Shown here in pieces: positions 23,558-38,305 of a stretch of DNA of 64,000 nt. This DNA comes from Paragonimus skrjabini miyazakii (Eukaryota; Platyhelminthes; Trematoda; Plagiorchiida; Troglotrematidae): the NCBI GenBank assembly GCA_014338405.1, contig JTDE01000118.1, forward strand, positions 100,961-164,960, in the 5' to 3' direction. Below the pieces are notes generated by a model, which was given only the letters and a program-made list of their open reading frames with translations, ran no database searches and was not told where the DNA came from. Each line of letters begins with the position of its first letter. Positions within the stretch are counted from its first letter, which is position 1. A program made the translations under genes and the position numbers.

Positions 23558-26242
23558 CTGGGAAGACAAATCGGTTAGCTGCTTCTTTGTCAAAAATCAA
23601 ACCATTCGTCATCTATGACATCGATTTGATTCAAATTAGCATCAGTTTTAATGAGGCGTCTAACTAATTAGTTTTCTCACTTTATCTTCCACGGGACTTT
23701 TTTTAGATGTTAGCATTATGAAAAAAGCATATCCATTCGAATACAGACAGAGTGAAATGATATTCTTAGGTGAATGCAGTGTTTATTCTAATCAACAGAG
23801 CGCTAACGATGAGAGCAGTTGCTTCATCCGAACAGGCTAACATAATTATATCAGAGTACAGTGATTGAAAACATCGGAGTGGAAAGTGTAGTTTAATGGC
23901 ATTGATCCGTGCAGACCTGTATAGACAGGCTAGTTCAATTGAATCAGTCCACGTGTACACAAAGCGACTAACAGTAGACTGACATTTCATCGTAAGACTA
24001 TGATATCATTATCACAAAACTTCCGACATTCATCGGTCATGAAGCGTTCATTTTTCAACACAACAGAGAATGAAAGTTTCAGCTGAATACTGTACTGCAA
24101 ACATTGTAGCATAACAAAAACATGTGGTACTCGCATAGTAATATGACTGCTGACACACGTTATCTGACAGGTGTTCAACTGAGCCTTCGCGTGTTGACCA
24201 AAGTGAATAGTCAATTCAAATATACAGCCTAGTAAGTCATCAGAACTACCATCTTCTTGGAATAAGCAGACGGGATGTAGAAGATTAGCTCGTATAGAGC
24301 GAACAACGCGTGCATCTCACAATGCGTGTGTACAAGTTACACTCAGAGGTGTATGCATCGTGACGGATAGAAGCGACAAACTGAGGATGTTTATCCTGGG
24401 CTTGTTGCAGTATGGTCGCCCTTATAACAGGAAACGTTTTGTCGTGCATAGACCACAGTGCTTGTAGTATCTTTGTGGCAAAACCACAGCGTTAGTTACA
24501 GTCAACTAACGGACTTGTGGTAGGTCATTTCTTAGAAAATTTTAACACTCGGTAAGCAAAACGAAAATAGCAAAACTTCCACGTGTGATACTGTTAGTAG
24601 ACACTCGCATTACGGTCGCATGAAGTGTTCGTCAATCATCTCGTTTATAGTGACGTATACTGTGAAAAAGGCGCTTAAAATTAAGTCGCAAAATACCAAT
24701 TTAACTGAGTGGCAACTGTTGTCGAGGTTTGTAAACACAAGTTAGGCTTCGGAATCTAAGATAGGCGTGAGAGCGGTTGTTCAGTGCCACCGAAATGAAA
24801 TCCGATAGCAGACTATTACAGTAAGTCCATACATCAATGACACTAAAACACAGGGTGTGTAAGCCGCTGCTTAGATTGGCGTAATCTTTGTTTAATTGAT
24901 CGACTGCGCTCGTCAGTTTACTGTCACGAGACAAACAATCATGAACGGCTGCCAAAGAAGGAGAAGGCTCCCTAGCGGGCGGCTCACGTTGACTAGGTTC
25001 AGGTCGCTATCTGGCAATCCGTATACCACTCGGGTTGATTGCTTGGGTAGAAGGACCTGATTCATTGCCCCATTCCAAGGATTTAAACTTTCGTGAGGTG
25101 ATCAGTGTTTTATAAACGAACTTATTAAGCCGCAAACAATGATCCCCGCTAGACGCCTGGGATTATGAAAACGTTTTGGGCAAGGGTCATTACATGCATA
25201 CTCAGGGCTTAAACGGACACAATACAAGAACCTGGTGGTAACCGAACGTGAATCAGCCTTCTGCTAATACACTGCTGACAGATCATTAGTTCGGTGATTG
25301 CATACTGCTATTAAAAGCAAGATAGACTATCACAACGTACAGTACATGCCTGATTGTAGTCCACTATGCTCGGTATGACGGAACGAATGTTGTGGTTACT
25401 CTAATGGGACTGAGGATGAGAAGCTAAACGACAACGTCCAACTACTGGTTAGTTTAATGAAAGTGTGAGGTTATCAGTTCCGATCAGCAATAGTGCCAAG
25501 TGAGAAAATACTCCCGTACACACCCCTCCACATTTACAAGCTCAAGATATCACCCCCAGGACTGTTTACTACAACTTGAATCTGAACGAATAAGGTCGAG
25601 TCATGTGAATAACTTGAAATTTGCGTCTATTAATGTAAAAGATGTTGTAAAAGCTCTAAGATTATGGTTGTGATTACTGCTTTAGATGCTTTGGTGATTA
25701 CGTCGATCGAATGTTTGACATGCAGATTCACAATTCATGAGAGTAAACTGCGAATCGCCTGAGAGCAAATGGAGCCAGGAAGATGGATTTGGAGGTTTAT
25801 GAATGTTATGGCGGACATTCGATGTAACACATATGTTGACAATATGAATGCCGGCATATGCACGACCTATTGCAACGGTTGTTGTTTTGTACACTGACTC
25901 AAAAACGGGGTATTCATGAGTCCAGATATTTCAAGTGAAATCTGGAATCGATTTTAAATGATGCATAACCTTGTCTGAATTTCTTGTGTGAGTAGCTGTG
26001 GATTCGACCTGATGCAATCCAGTGGCAAGAAAGAAGTACCTCCAGACAGTTATATTTCAGTGTGGGAACGTTGTCACCTTGATAAACCGTAACTGTGAAT
26101 TTCATAACCATGGACGTTTTCAGTGATGTTGATGATACACAACAATAGCAAAGTCATTAAAGTGTCGACGTTAAGTTCAACCACTGGAGCAATTTATCGA
26201 ATACAATCTTGAATATTTATGAATAGGTTGTTGTAATTGTGT

Positions 26243-26460
26243 AACTTACAAGTGATCGTACGAAAATTACTACGCACGCAAACGTTATCGACTGTACAGC
26301 CAGATAAGATATAGCGAAATCTCCATTTGGCATCAAATTATACATTGATGTCCTCACTTTAAACGGAGGCCCATACAATACTGATAAATCATTACTCCCG
26401 TCCGCGTCGTAAATCCAATCGTTATGGTGTGTTAGTTGGAATGAGACCAACTGTGTACAG
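26243..26460 (-). CDS. candidate exon encoding a membrane segment
   Basis: An 82-codon minus-strand frame (26217-26465) contains about 70 codons that end exactly at a GTAAGT donor (about 26242). An acceptor-like ...TACACAG lies near 26455. The peptide has a polar first half (DWIYDADGSNDL, then YGPPFKVRTSMYNL) and then a hydrophobic stretch, AVQSITFACVVIFV, that could span a membrane. The YG..Y..MP-like order faintly recalls transmembrane channel-like (TMC) proteins, but I cannot support that without alignment. Confidence 0.3.
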
Positions 26461-29400
26461 CCCATACACGTGATTTTGAGGAATAACCGCTAAGAAATAA
26501 CCGCAACAATAAAGTCAACGGTAGCAACCTCATCTGAGAAATAAATGACAACTCGGGGTTTATATCATGTATGTATAACGGACGCAGTTGAGACAGATTA
26601 TTTGCGTAGAATTTAATAGTCAATTAGTTAGAAAGACTGATCGTCACAGCACCTTTGTTTTACTGTCTAATGAATAGAAGCGTTATGAAAGTTGACTAGG
26701 AGTCAGATGACAAGTGGAAATTCGTATAATGTTAGTACTAGCTACTGAGCAGCACAAATGCAAGGTCATGCACAGGTTTGCTCTTACGGACTAAGTCGGA
26801 TGGCTTGGCTAAATCAATACAAAACAGTTGCAAACATCCGGACTTCCTTGCCTCACTGTTGACTTTCCTTGGTTTTTGAAGTTTGTGCAGAATGAGTAGT
26901 TTTCATGACGAACAATTTGTTTATTGTTATGGCTCTACTGAAATATATCTGAGGTAGTGATTTCACCAATAGTAATGCAAAGTTTGGTGCGGATAATGTG
27001 TGGTTAAGTTAGCATATTTTAAACACAGACCTAATCGTTTCTAATACTCCTGTGAAGTAGGTAAATTTATTCAAACAATCTTCATTGACGTAGTAAGCAG
27101 CATTCAATGACCAACATGGTTACTGATTGGTGTGTCTTATTTAAAACAGTCAGCCACCTTGCAAGTTACGAGAAACAAGCTTGGCTAGTTAACTCAACAT
27201 GATGGCGCATCCGCGGGGGGAGGTTTTACGGGAAAGCTTTGAAAACAACATTTCCCGAATTATGAACACAGTGACAAAGTGAACATTGAGACCAACTATA
27301 CATTAATCTGAAATGAACGACCTTATATCCGTTTCATGGGTAGCGCCATTCAATTTTCCGTATTTCAAGAAGCACACGACGAAAAGCATTACAATTGTAT
27401 ATTACCTTCGACTTGATTGTAATAACCGGCACTCAACTGTCTGTAGCACAACGGTACAAATAATACAGAGAACTCTGTAAACTTTTGATTCTCGTTTGAC
27501 TTTGAATTTTTTGCCAAATCTCAGTTGATTTCAAATCTGAAAAATGTGAACGGCTCTAGATTAGAACTAGTTGATACACCACCATTCATCTGGTGTCATA
27601 TAAGAACTATGACATCTCTATCAGTACTGAGACCGCTAACATTGTGACAAACATAGAGTATAAGAACTAAGCAATCTCGACTTCCTCGTTTTCGAGCCTA
27701 GTGCACAAAACTTCCAAGGTTCAGTGCTGTCTTGTAAATCATACCAAGCTGTGTTTCTCATAAAATGTTATTAATATTTAAATATAGATCACGGGAATAA
27801 ATGCGAGTATTGAACAACGCAGTCGAGGTGTGTGCTAAACTGTGTGATTATATTTGTCTACAGAACATTAATTGTAGTGAATTCCCATAAGCCAATATGT
27901 GTGACCTGTGTTACGGCCTCCAAAACGAGCATCGACGTCAGCAATTCGAAACGACACTACTGTACTACAACTTATAAAACAATACTTTGTGTTGAACGTT
28001 CTGTCAGTTCACTATCACTCAAAACAACCCATTGAGTTGTGCATACACTTTCGTGATTGGGAAAGCATACAGCTCTTGTTAACCCTTCAAGGTGGTACAT
28101 GCGAAAGTACATTCTGGAGTTCAATGTAGCAGTGTTCAGCGCTCACTTACAGTTGGAAGTCAACAATCTCCGTTATATATGGTCTAACTCCGAGAGAAGG
28201 CGCGGTAGTTAGAACAACAGTTATTGCATCGATAGTAAGGTGCTTGCAATTTAAGGATTTGACTAATGATAACGTGCCTCTTGTCAAGGTGCCTGATGTG
28301 TTGTTTGGACGGAAGTCTAATACTATGATACGCACGTCGAATTATCACTCTACTCCTGAAAATGACAAACAGATTCATTTTTATATTTTTCTGTCTATGA
28401 AAAAAATAGGCGTTATAACTAAATCACTCAAGCATTTACACAATCTACCCAAGATTGACATACGGAAGTTCCGCTTTTTTACACAAGTTAATATCATACA
28501 CATATATGCAGTCATGCTTATATGAAAATCCAACTTGCCGTGTGTTTTCAGCTTTCAGTCTTCATAGTTGATACATCAATAGGTTAAATGTCCTACAGTA
28601 CCGTCTCTTTTCACTGAACGGAACATTCTAGAAATGAAATGCAACTTTTTTTGAAGTTTTCATCAAAGCTGTACTAAGCATACTGTCTACTGTAACAACA
28701 TTATGGGAAAACAAAATGATACAAGTGATTTTGTGTGTATAAACTGCATACATTTATCTGCCAATTACAGGAATTGTTTAGAACATTGTTCTCAACGGTT
28801 AAAATGAATGCACCCTACTATTGGTTGCTGAGAAGGTAAATTCAACCAATCAAAACCATGCGTAAAGCGGAAGCTTCTACAAGTACAAGTATCAAGGATT
28901 ATAGATTAGCGAAACAGCCCTTTACCTAACTGGACACAGAATTGAACTCTACAATACAGCTGACACGTCTTCAAATGGCGTTAAATTTCAAAGAGTTCAG
29001 CTATAGCTGATACGTTCCACAACAACAAATCTTATGAGGAGAAGTGCCTACTGTTGCCATTTCCACAGTTTGTATCTGGTTTACCTCCTTGGTAATTTTT
29101 TACATTTTATATTCACATGCCTGTCACCCTCCAGTATCCATTACATTTACTACCTGTCTCAATACTTTTTCTCCATTGGTTACTATGAAACTGTCCTCTG
29201 GCAAATGACATGCTCGAAGATCATGTCATTCACTATAAGGTTAGATCTTTGATGGCCTCTTGTTTACGTTCGCTATAATTTGCCTCGAATAAGTAAATAA
29301 GTTGGAGCTCGCTTTTTTTAATTTAACACCGTTGGTTTTGACTCGTTGTTTGTTCACAACTGATCACAGTTTCAACATACAGATGCATTTTCCAGTCAGT

Positions 29401-32400
29401 ATCTTTCGTAAGGAAACAGCGTGCTCAGGATTTGCTCATATCAGGAGTAATCTGCTATGCCCATCTTTGTTACCAGGGGGATATGAACTCAGGCCACAAT
29501 TTCATGAAACAACATTAGTGACTACCCTTGTGATCACCTCAAATTAGGATAGACCAAATTTCCGCACCTCAGCTGTTAAACATTTCTGCTGGTGAGTAAC
29601 GATCAAGTTGTCTCGGTAACTTGGACGAACGATGTTTAAATCGAATCAACTGAATCCCCGACAACTCATCATTAACATACCGTTAATGTTAGTAATACCA
29701 TGCGACTAGCAACTTGATTCGGTTATGATATTTGTTACTGTTAGTTGTGTGTGCGACATTCAACACTCGTCGGAGGTACGTGGTTGTTCAAATTAATTGT
29801 AACTCATCAAATTTCTGCCACCGCACCCCCTGCCAATCCGTTTGAATTCATACTTATATTTGATATAACTAACTGATGTAAACGCCTATCCGTAGAATCA
29901 TGTAAAACCAAGCTTAATAATTACGTTAAAAATGCTCATCTTCATAGTACACCCCACTGCTGTAGTTAATATCTCACTAGCAAGTAATGTTAGCCGTTTG
30001 TGGCAAACGTAGCAGAGTCTGCTGGTAAATGCATGCGAGAAGGATACATTTAAGAAGTGCGCAGAAACTTTGTATTCCTCCCAAATATCTTAGATGGTAA
30101 TACAACTTTGTGATATAAGATGGCATAATTAATATGCGTTTGTTATGGGTGTTTTACGCATGCTCTAATCATATGTTATGATCTACAGACCGAATTACAT
30201 TTCAGATTAGCTACACAAAAGATTTAAAATGAGGTTTCAGCTGTACACTTCAGCTTTTACCGTCCTATCCCATTGCATACAGTTCGCATCTCATCCAGCC
30301 GAAAATGTGCTGACTTTGCGAGTGCTAAACAGTCTTGAGTATTAATTTCACAGTACATCCGCGAACCAACCAACGTGAACATTTTAATTTCAAACTCGCT
30401 GTTTCAAGTACATCAAGTTACAGCGTTCATTGCAATTCGCCGTCTAAGTTACAGTTCCTTGCTACCGCTGCAACATGGAGAGGTCAAAGTTTCGTTCGTA
30501 GTTCCTAGCTTGCACTGTGTCAATATGCCTCGTCATTATAAATCCACGTTAAATATAATTTATTTCACACTGTCACAAACGTTTTACCATTCATTCGTCA
30601 CGTTTCTCGTTCAATAACCGCAGTTTTTAACCTAGTCCACTTTGAACACTAGATTGTGAGCCTCTATATTGGAAAACACAGTTTAGTTTGAGTAGTACAT
30701 GCAGAAATGCATCTGAACAGTTATATATCAAGTGGAATAAGCAAGATGATTGAAGACGGGAAATTGATCTTTATTTTAAAGACTATCAACAACCCGTCCA
30801 GAAGTAACAACCAAAGAAGGAAATGACAGCAAATGAAGAAAACCAAAATATTCATAAAAAATAAACGATTGAAATATGGGACAAACGATTAATTAAAAGC
30901 GGTTTTCCATGAGCTGATACACTTCTTTCTCCTGAAGGCGGAAATCGATCGACCGATATGTGACTGACCCATTAAATGGCAAACATCAACACGGTTTGTG
31001 GCTTAGTTGACAAATATTTTCTGCATATAGTTGATCTTAGTGTCCACAAGCTTAACGGAGGAATGGCCGCTTCAAAAGTCCTGGGAAATCATCAACATCG
31101 CGTTTGCCAGAAAGTGGAAAGCACAGCAGTTGGATATGTGTTAGTCTGTTATTTGAAATCACACTGCACTAAACCACGTGGTTGAGACAAGCAAGGTTAC
31201 AAAAATGGATGCGATTCACAGTCTTTAGATATCGCGCGTCGTCAACCGATTAGCTTAGCAACTCTAGTCTTTCGAAAACAGGCGGAAACGGAATTCTTTC
31301 CGTTCGCTGCTTATACTTCGTAATATTTACTGCTCAGTCATATTTGCTAATTTAAAGATTGATTGACTGGTTTAAAAAAGACGGATTTCAGTTTGGTGGA
31401 GTCCAACTTAAGCAAACTCGCCAAGGCGTGTGCCTTAAGAGGAACAGAACTGTGGACGTAAATGTCACACCGGTGTTCACAGAATGAGAAGCGCAGATGG
31501 AAACAATGTCTCGGCAAAACGATTGTAAATTCGCTAAAGATAATATTTACATATCAGACTAGAGGAAGATAAAAATTTCGACTTATTCTGGCGCAGATGC
31601 ATGGAAGAAGAAGCAGTGGTTCCTGGAAGAACGAGGGTTATTAGATTACAAAACTGGAGAGGAATTACCTCAATGAACTTCTGTTTGGTAATAGACTTTT
31701 GTGTGGGTTAGAATGACCGATATGTCCTGGGTAACGTGCACATTATTATTGGGGTTTCTGTCTATGGAAAAACAAAGAAAAGGTTAATTTTATCTGTTAA
31801 GAAATGATCTTCACCGGTCAACGAGTTTGGAATTATCGCCTCCACTTATAACGCTTTTGAAATTCATAACTTGGATTGTCTGCGCAGGTGGACACTTCAG
31901 CGTAGATCTAAGTAACATCACTAACTGGTGTTTTGGTGCACATTGCTTGGAATGGCAAGTACACAGCTTATCACAGTTTGTGCGTTGCCTGGCAAACAGA
32001 ATATACAGAGTTTCCTTGATGCATACGCTAGGTAATGAGCTTAAGTTCATGAAGAACTTATTCTATGATACCTGCTATCCAGAAAGGTAGTTTATTTGAA
32101 ACATAATCCAAATTCCACCTAAACATGAAGCACAAGGTGCGGGAAATCAACATGTGTTGATTCGCCTACCTATCACAGATGACAACGCACTAGAATGATC
32201 AACACATGGGTTGAAGCAGACAATCAATTGAATCTTTGTTGAGCTTTATATCTAAGACACCACATCCCCAGTTCTTTGATTTTCTAACAAAAACCGATTG
32301 TTAGGTTGGATCTCATTTTGCGCTTGTTCCTATGAGACGAGTTGTACTGGTAGGTCCTCAAAACAGCCTTTCAGACGAAACATGGAACAACTTTCACGTT

Positions 32401-33738
32401 TGATGAAACACGATGAAACACGATCAGTGAACAACGTTACCGTTGTTGGCTTCACCGAAACGGATCACCAAGGGAATAGTGACCAGACTGTTTTGGCATT
32501 CTATGGCGTGCCTAGTAACCTATAAAATACCCATCCAAACGGAAACACCCTGTACTGCCAAATCATTGAATCCGCACTACTTGCTCGTTACTTTGTCAGC
32601 AGAAGCGATTTATTTGGGCGTTACGCCTACCCGGCTTCCAAATCCATTACACTGCTGCCCAACCTGCCACCGAATGTTGCGCAAAAGACCAATCAAGCCA
32701 ACACTGACAGACTATCAACGACTTGATAAGTTAACAGATACTTATTTGCTATGATCGAAAATAATGTAACCTGTCAGTCATTCACTATGTTCAAATTGAC
32801 CACCTCGACTTGGCTTATCATTTGTTCGGAGAACAAACACGTGATACGATATCATACGTGTAGAGCATGTCAGTTAGACATTTATCGAGGAGAAGCTCCA
32901 GGACCCATAACTGAACTTATCACAATATCCTTTATGACGTACACAAAACTGAAAACAGCGACTGGATGTTCATAGCAAAATATCCCGCTCAAGAATGAAT
33001 GGTTGGGTTAGATACCTTTAACTATCAATTCATCTCTCCGACATCAGTATTACAACCAGAACCTGTATAGTCCACTAAAACATAGGAACGGTGAAAGCAG
33101 CCTAAATAAATAAACGCCACGGTTAAAAGCGAAAAACGAATAATGCGTGAAGAGGGTTCTGTGAAGTCATCTCGGTCTCCGTCAAACAATGAAAACACGA
33201 TCACTATTTTCTGTACTAGATGGAAAGCTTGGCTTCTCTTGCTTTCGGTTCTCTTTGCGTTTACGCAGTTGTCCAGTTGTAAGAATGGCGTGTATTTTAA
33301 AGTTCTGCCATTTTTGGCATCGATAATGCTGCTTATTGAACATTGACGGATCAAATCTCCAGTTAGAATGATACGCTCCATTAAATACCTACTTGCACCT
33401 TGTTTAAGATGAGGTGGCAAAAAGAAGATAAGGATCTGAGGCATCAAAGCGATTTAGAAATTCCATCGTACTTGCTACCTTGTTCAAAATGACTGTGGGC
33501 ACTTTCAGTCGAGAGCATATACACTACTGAACAAGATGTAAGTAGGTAGTATGGATTAAGGCAATTGTCAGATAGCAGTCCTGATGCGTGTTTCGTCGCA
33601 AAAGTGGCGCATACGAGAGTGTTTAGTGGGCAGTACGCACTCTGGAATATTGTCTGATTTACTGAGTTTTGCCGGGATGTAGTTTATTGTTTGTTTAAAC
33701 TTTATCAAACATAGCTTGCCACAATCAAGTAGAAAACA

Positions 33739-34038
33739 TTGTTGGTGCCAGAAAATGTAAAGCACGCGATAGACATGATTCAATTTATTACAGCTGAAGG
33801 AACACAATCGGTGCAGCATGTTGACATTTTAATTAATCCCATCGAGCGCATGGTAAGCGGAAATCAACTATATAACATGCGTTTTCAACAAGAAATGAAC
33901 CGAAAGAATTCGGGGGCAGAAGTAGAGAAACCCAAATTATGTCCTTATTGCATCAATGAGGTCATACATTTTGGACTTGAGAAACATAAGAATATGGTCA
34001 GTGTTGAGGTTTACTTTATCGGCGTATTTTCTGGTTAA
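33739..34038 (+). CDS. unrecognised ORF with a CPYC motif
   Basis: This is a 99-codon frame. Its C-terminal part reads KLCPYCINEVIHFGLEKH, a CxxC pair followed by two histidines that could bind zinc. Upstream it is helical and charged (QQEMNRKNSGAEVEK). Splice-like signals lie inside it: an acceptor before 33802 (TTTATTACAG) and a possible donor at 33853. It may therefore represent one or two exons, or nothing. Frames of this size are expected by chance in this window. Confidence 0.2.
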   Translation: MLVPENVKHAIDMIQFITAEGTQSVQHVDILINPIERMVSGNQLYNMRFQQEMNRKNSGAEVEKPKLCPYCINEVIHFGLEKHKNMVSVEVYFIGVFSG

Positions 34039-37000
34039 TATTACTGGTTTCCCCGCTGCCCTACTTGCCTGACTGTGGGTTTTTGTAGGAGACATAATGG
34101 GTGCGTTCGGTGGCTCACTGACGCAGACCGATTTGCACTGTCAGTGAACTGTTACCACTAGTGAAATAATGAAAAACTTGTGAAGCTAAGTGATTTAGCA
34201 TATCTGGTCAAACAGTTGCATAGATTTTTTCTGAGCAATGGCACAGTTTGGTCATGAGTCATGTGTGCTTCAGTACATAATACGATTAGGTAGAATGGTG
34301 GTCAAGTGATCGCCTCTGTATCACAGTTTCATGGATATCTCTATAGTTGGAGGCACGTACACCACAAGTAGGTCGAATTTTCCGCGGTTAGAAATAAGTA
34401 TACATTTCATCAGGTTTCCGGTTATATGCAGTGCAACCACAATAGTAGGCTTCCGTCGGCATAAGAATCGCCTCTGCAAATCAACCAAACTATCCAAAGT
34501 GGCTGTACCACAAGTATCACATTGCATCCTATTCCCTGTATGTCTTCTAGGTAAAACACCCAAGAATGTGAAGTGATTGCCGGACAAGAACTCGGTAATG
34601 GAAGGGAAACAGTACAGTCAGTAAAAATGTAGGCACTCACCGGTCATTGTTTGGCATTTATCCCAGACGAGGCCATTTCCAATGTTGTTTCGAGTGTGCT
34701 CCACATGAATACAGTGTGATGTAGCTTAAAATGACTCCCTTTAAATTAAAACTAACAGCTTACTGTACCAAATAAATTTATATTACTTAGTTAATAAAGA
34801 AGACTAAGCGGTGGAATTTCATGAGTTGAAACTCATCCACAATTAGTTATTACAGCTGTTGCATATTCTATTCTCAATGGCTACAATCGACCAGTCAGCT
34901 AACTGGGGAAGGTAACTGGTATAGTTTTGTTCAGCCGACAGGACCGCTGCTTCATAGTCTAGTGAACAAGTGTCCGGACTATCACCTCGTTGTAGCCTTA
35001 CAATGTGACATCCTTTCAAGTGAGTCATTAGATTTCCGTGGTGTGTATAATACCGATGAAAGGAAAGAGTACATAGACATATGTCTACCAATTTACTGGT
35101 TGTCATTGAGACTAAATGTTCACTCATACGATTACTAATGAAGCGTGTATATATTTCAATTACATACAGTTTTCTCGAACTTACCGGAAAGATATACTAT
35201 GCAATAACCAAAACTGATGAGTCCTTAAAACAACATGTGGACTGTTTATGGAAAGTGATCTGAACAAGTTAAAGAAACCTTTCCAGAATATGTCACAGGA
35301 ATAATTGCTGATGGCTAAGACTAGACTGAGAGGAACAGCTTGTAGTGGATCTAAACACTATACAAAAGTCAGGTATGAACACGAGATCAAAAGGGTGATA
35401 AAAATTGAAACGATTGACTCACAATAGTTCGTTAAAGTGCGTTGGTCTAGAATTCCACTACGCTGAATGCAGTATCCAATGGATACAAGCTGTCGTGTTG
35501 TTCCTAAATAATATTGGGGGTCACAACTGAGGTAATTCCGATGACAGATAAATAAGGAAATTTGCCGCAATAGTCAGTTGATTCCGTTAGCTTCTAACTC
35601 TCCAAAATTCTGTGCACCAGCAACATCGAACGCAGAGAGAAACGCAAGGCTCGCGAACCGAGAAGTGAGTGAGTTGTATTTACTGATTATTGATTAATTC
35701 GATTAAGTTGGGTTAAACGTTCGCTGTATATATGAAGTTGAGAAAAGTGAAAAGTGTGAATAACAATCAAAATTATGAAATAGAAACTAGTGTACAAAAC
35801 GTTACAAGCTTAGCAATACACCTTTGGTGAGCCAATCGTACATCTCCGATTTCGGAGAAGTTATAAATTCTCCGAGGCCAGATAAGGTGAGTTACTGCAA
35901 TGTTTGCAAATAAACAACGCATATACACACTTTTATTTGTCGTCGCAAAAACCAGTGATCGTTATTCATTTACTCATTGGAAACAGACCCGTAATACAAT
36001 GACCAATTCGTTTACGGTAAAGCTTCGAGTCATTGGACACACATTACCAACATAAGAAACGGTCTCTTTCCAAAGGAACCAAGATGGTTGTTCAGCAATC
36101 CCGTTCACAATTTATTCGCCCATATGATATCTATCAGAATAAAAGCCTTATGCTTATTATATGTATTTAATATTTTGTACAATTCTATATGATTACTCTG
36201 TTCCGACTAATTGCACTCAGGATGTCGTTCGGGTAACAAACTCGTCGCATATTCTTTAAGAGCATATTTCGTTTTAGTCCAGCCTGAATTCTCTTTGATT
36301 GAATGACCCACATCAAGCAACACCGACATAACATGCACGCTCATTTTAAGCCTCGTAACCTAGTTTCGGTCGTTCAGACGACTCACCGTTGCGCTGCCAT
36401 CTCCGTGGACGGTAGTAACTTTACAGATCTTGTCTTATTAGTGTGGTGAATGTATTGATCGACAGGTTACGTTATTTAACATTCTTTTGCTATCGTTTGC
36501 TCGTCTTTCCGACATTTTTATTCACTGTTAAGACTTTTCTAGTTAATTTATCCCAGATCCACACTAATGTGTTTAACTACTATGATGTGCTGCTGGACAA
36601 ACAGTTGCAAAGATTTACCCTGTAAGAAACGTAGCATTATTTACCACGTTCAAATTTTACCCCATTTGATGTGTCTCTGTAGTTGACTACTCATACAGTG
36701 TCTCATTCCTCTCATTGGAGCCTTGGCCGTGATAAGTGATGTAAGTACCATGTAAGTGAATGTAACTCATCCTCTCAGTGACCTTTCATGTTCAAGTTCA
36801 ACCGAGACAGAATTAACCGTACACAGTGCGCACCGAGGATATATTTCTTTGCAGATAAAACAACTTCGTCGAAATGGTTGCTGGCTAGTGAGGCAGTTAT
36901 TGTTGTGACTCCAAAAGACGCTTGCCCTAGGAAGTTGTCTGTCGCATGAAATCTCGTACAGGTTATATTGAAACATAGGACTATGAACTCGCACATTCAT

Positions 37001-38055
37001 TTGTACAGTTGACGTGTACTCACACACACTGGGTAGTGATTCGTTGCCATTCGCCGTGGTGGTATATCTCTCATAATGCGTACACACTATTCCAATAGCA
37101 GCTTTTGGTCCATCATTTCCTTGGCGCCGAGACTTGCCATTTCGTTCTCGAATGTACGCACTATACAACTCATAAACGAACGCACGTGAGAGCTGCTATT
37201 TGTGCTTCAGCGAATGTGTTTTATAATGCATGATAAAGGTAAAAATCGAACATGTGTATTTTCCGTTGACTTATTCGTCAGATTAACTTGACGGTTTGAT
37301 ATGAGGAAATGATTTGTCAAAACCGAAATCACGTAGTCAGAGCGGTGGAGTCATTTATCTGCTGACCATGATAGCCAACTGACAGAAAACAGTCTAATAA
37401 ATATTCTGGCTCCATAATCAAACTTAAAACTTTCCAAAATCATTTATGCAACACTTAGATTTCCAGAAAACTTATCGATGAATAGATATAGATAATCATC
37501 ACCTGGCGTCATACTGAATGGACTATCAAACAGTGGAATTTTTACCGTTTCCTGACATAGAAACCGGATGACAGCATGTCGTAAACCCGATTAGTGCATC
37601 CTGAACCATTTCGTCGGCCCGATTGCTGTTTAGAGCGAATTCGAACGAGCAAACTTGTAAGGGAATATATAAAACACATGCTCTTCCAGTTCAATCAAAC
37701 AATGAGAGGAGGCTGTTATACTTGTTTTTAATCTGTTCACCCCAATAACACCCAGCAGAGTGTAGCGGCACATGTACCCTGGATCTAACTGTCCCTGTTC
37801 GGGAACAATTCGATGAGTTGGTTGTGGACACCACCTGTTTCTTCCATTTCCGTTGACCAGACCAAGTCAGTCTGGTTAGGCTACCCTGGTCGCTGCCGTA
37901 GGTTACCATGTGCACATCGAGGTCAACTATAAGCCGATTTAATTCTGCATACTGGCGGAGTTATTCAATGTACGCACCAGAAAATGTTTTTTTTTCCGGT
38001 GCTTAGGGTGTTAAACATGGGGTATCTCGTCGTATACACAGTTTGTTGTGGAGAT

Positions 38056-38305
38056 TCAGTTTTGAAACGATTCGACTTGATGTGACTCGTATGTTTTATC
38101 TATAACATTACACATTTCGTTCTCATTAAGTTGAGTGGAATTTTTCAGATGGGGCATTGACTGAAAAGCACCATACTTGAAAACACTATTTGGATTAAGG
38201 TGTTTTTCGAGATTAGATACAGATACATTGGAATACACTTTCGCTTTAACTGGTTTCGAATTGATTACCACGTGCACGTAATTTTGAATTGACGCTACGT
38301 TACTG
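38056..38305 (-). CDS. candidate 3'-terminal exon, Asn/Ser-rich
   Basis: The frame opens right after an acceptor (AATTAATTTTCTTGCTAG, ending at 38306) and runs 82 codons to a stop at 38056. The peptide is polar and rich in Asn, Ser and Lys, for example SNVSVSNLEKHLNPNSVF, as in a disordered C-terminus. No motif is recognised. The length is not significant by itself. Confidence 0.22.

Larger units (their letters stand above)
23001..33730. other. unassigned AT-rich DNA with exon candidates
   Basis: Apart from the exon candidates given separately (23073-23169, 23426-23557 and 26243-26460), nothing is recognised. The 140-codon minus-strand frame at 33025-33447 and the overlapping plus frame at 33143-33346 are not supported by any motif. 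Around 29030-29550 the plus strand is unusually pyrimidine-rich, without a recognisable origin. Confidence 0.3.

Noticed and set aside
33025..33447. 140-codon minus-strand ORF
   Set aside because: No motif, and this length is expected by chance in AT-rich 64 kb; opposite-strand frames of similar quality overlap it.
36767..37168. 133-codon minus-strand ORF
   Set aside because: No recognised domain, low-complexity-free but of chance length; no splice or start context supporting it.
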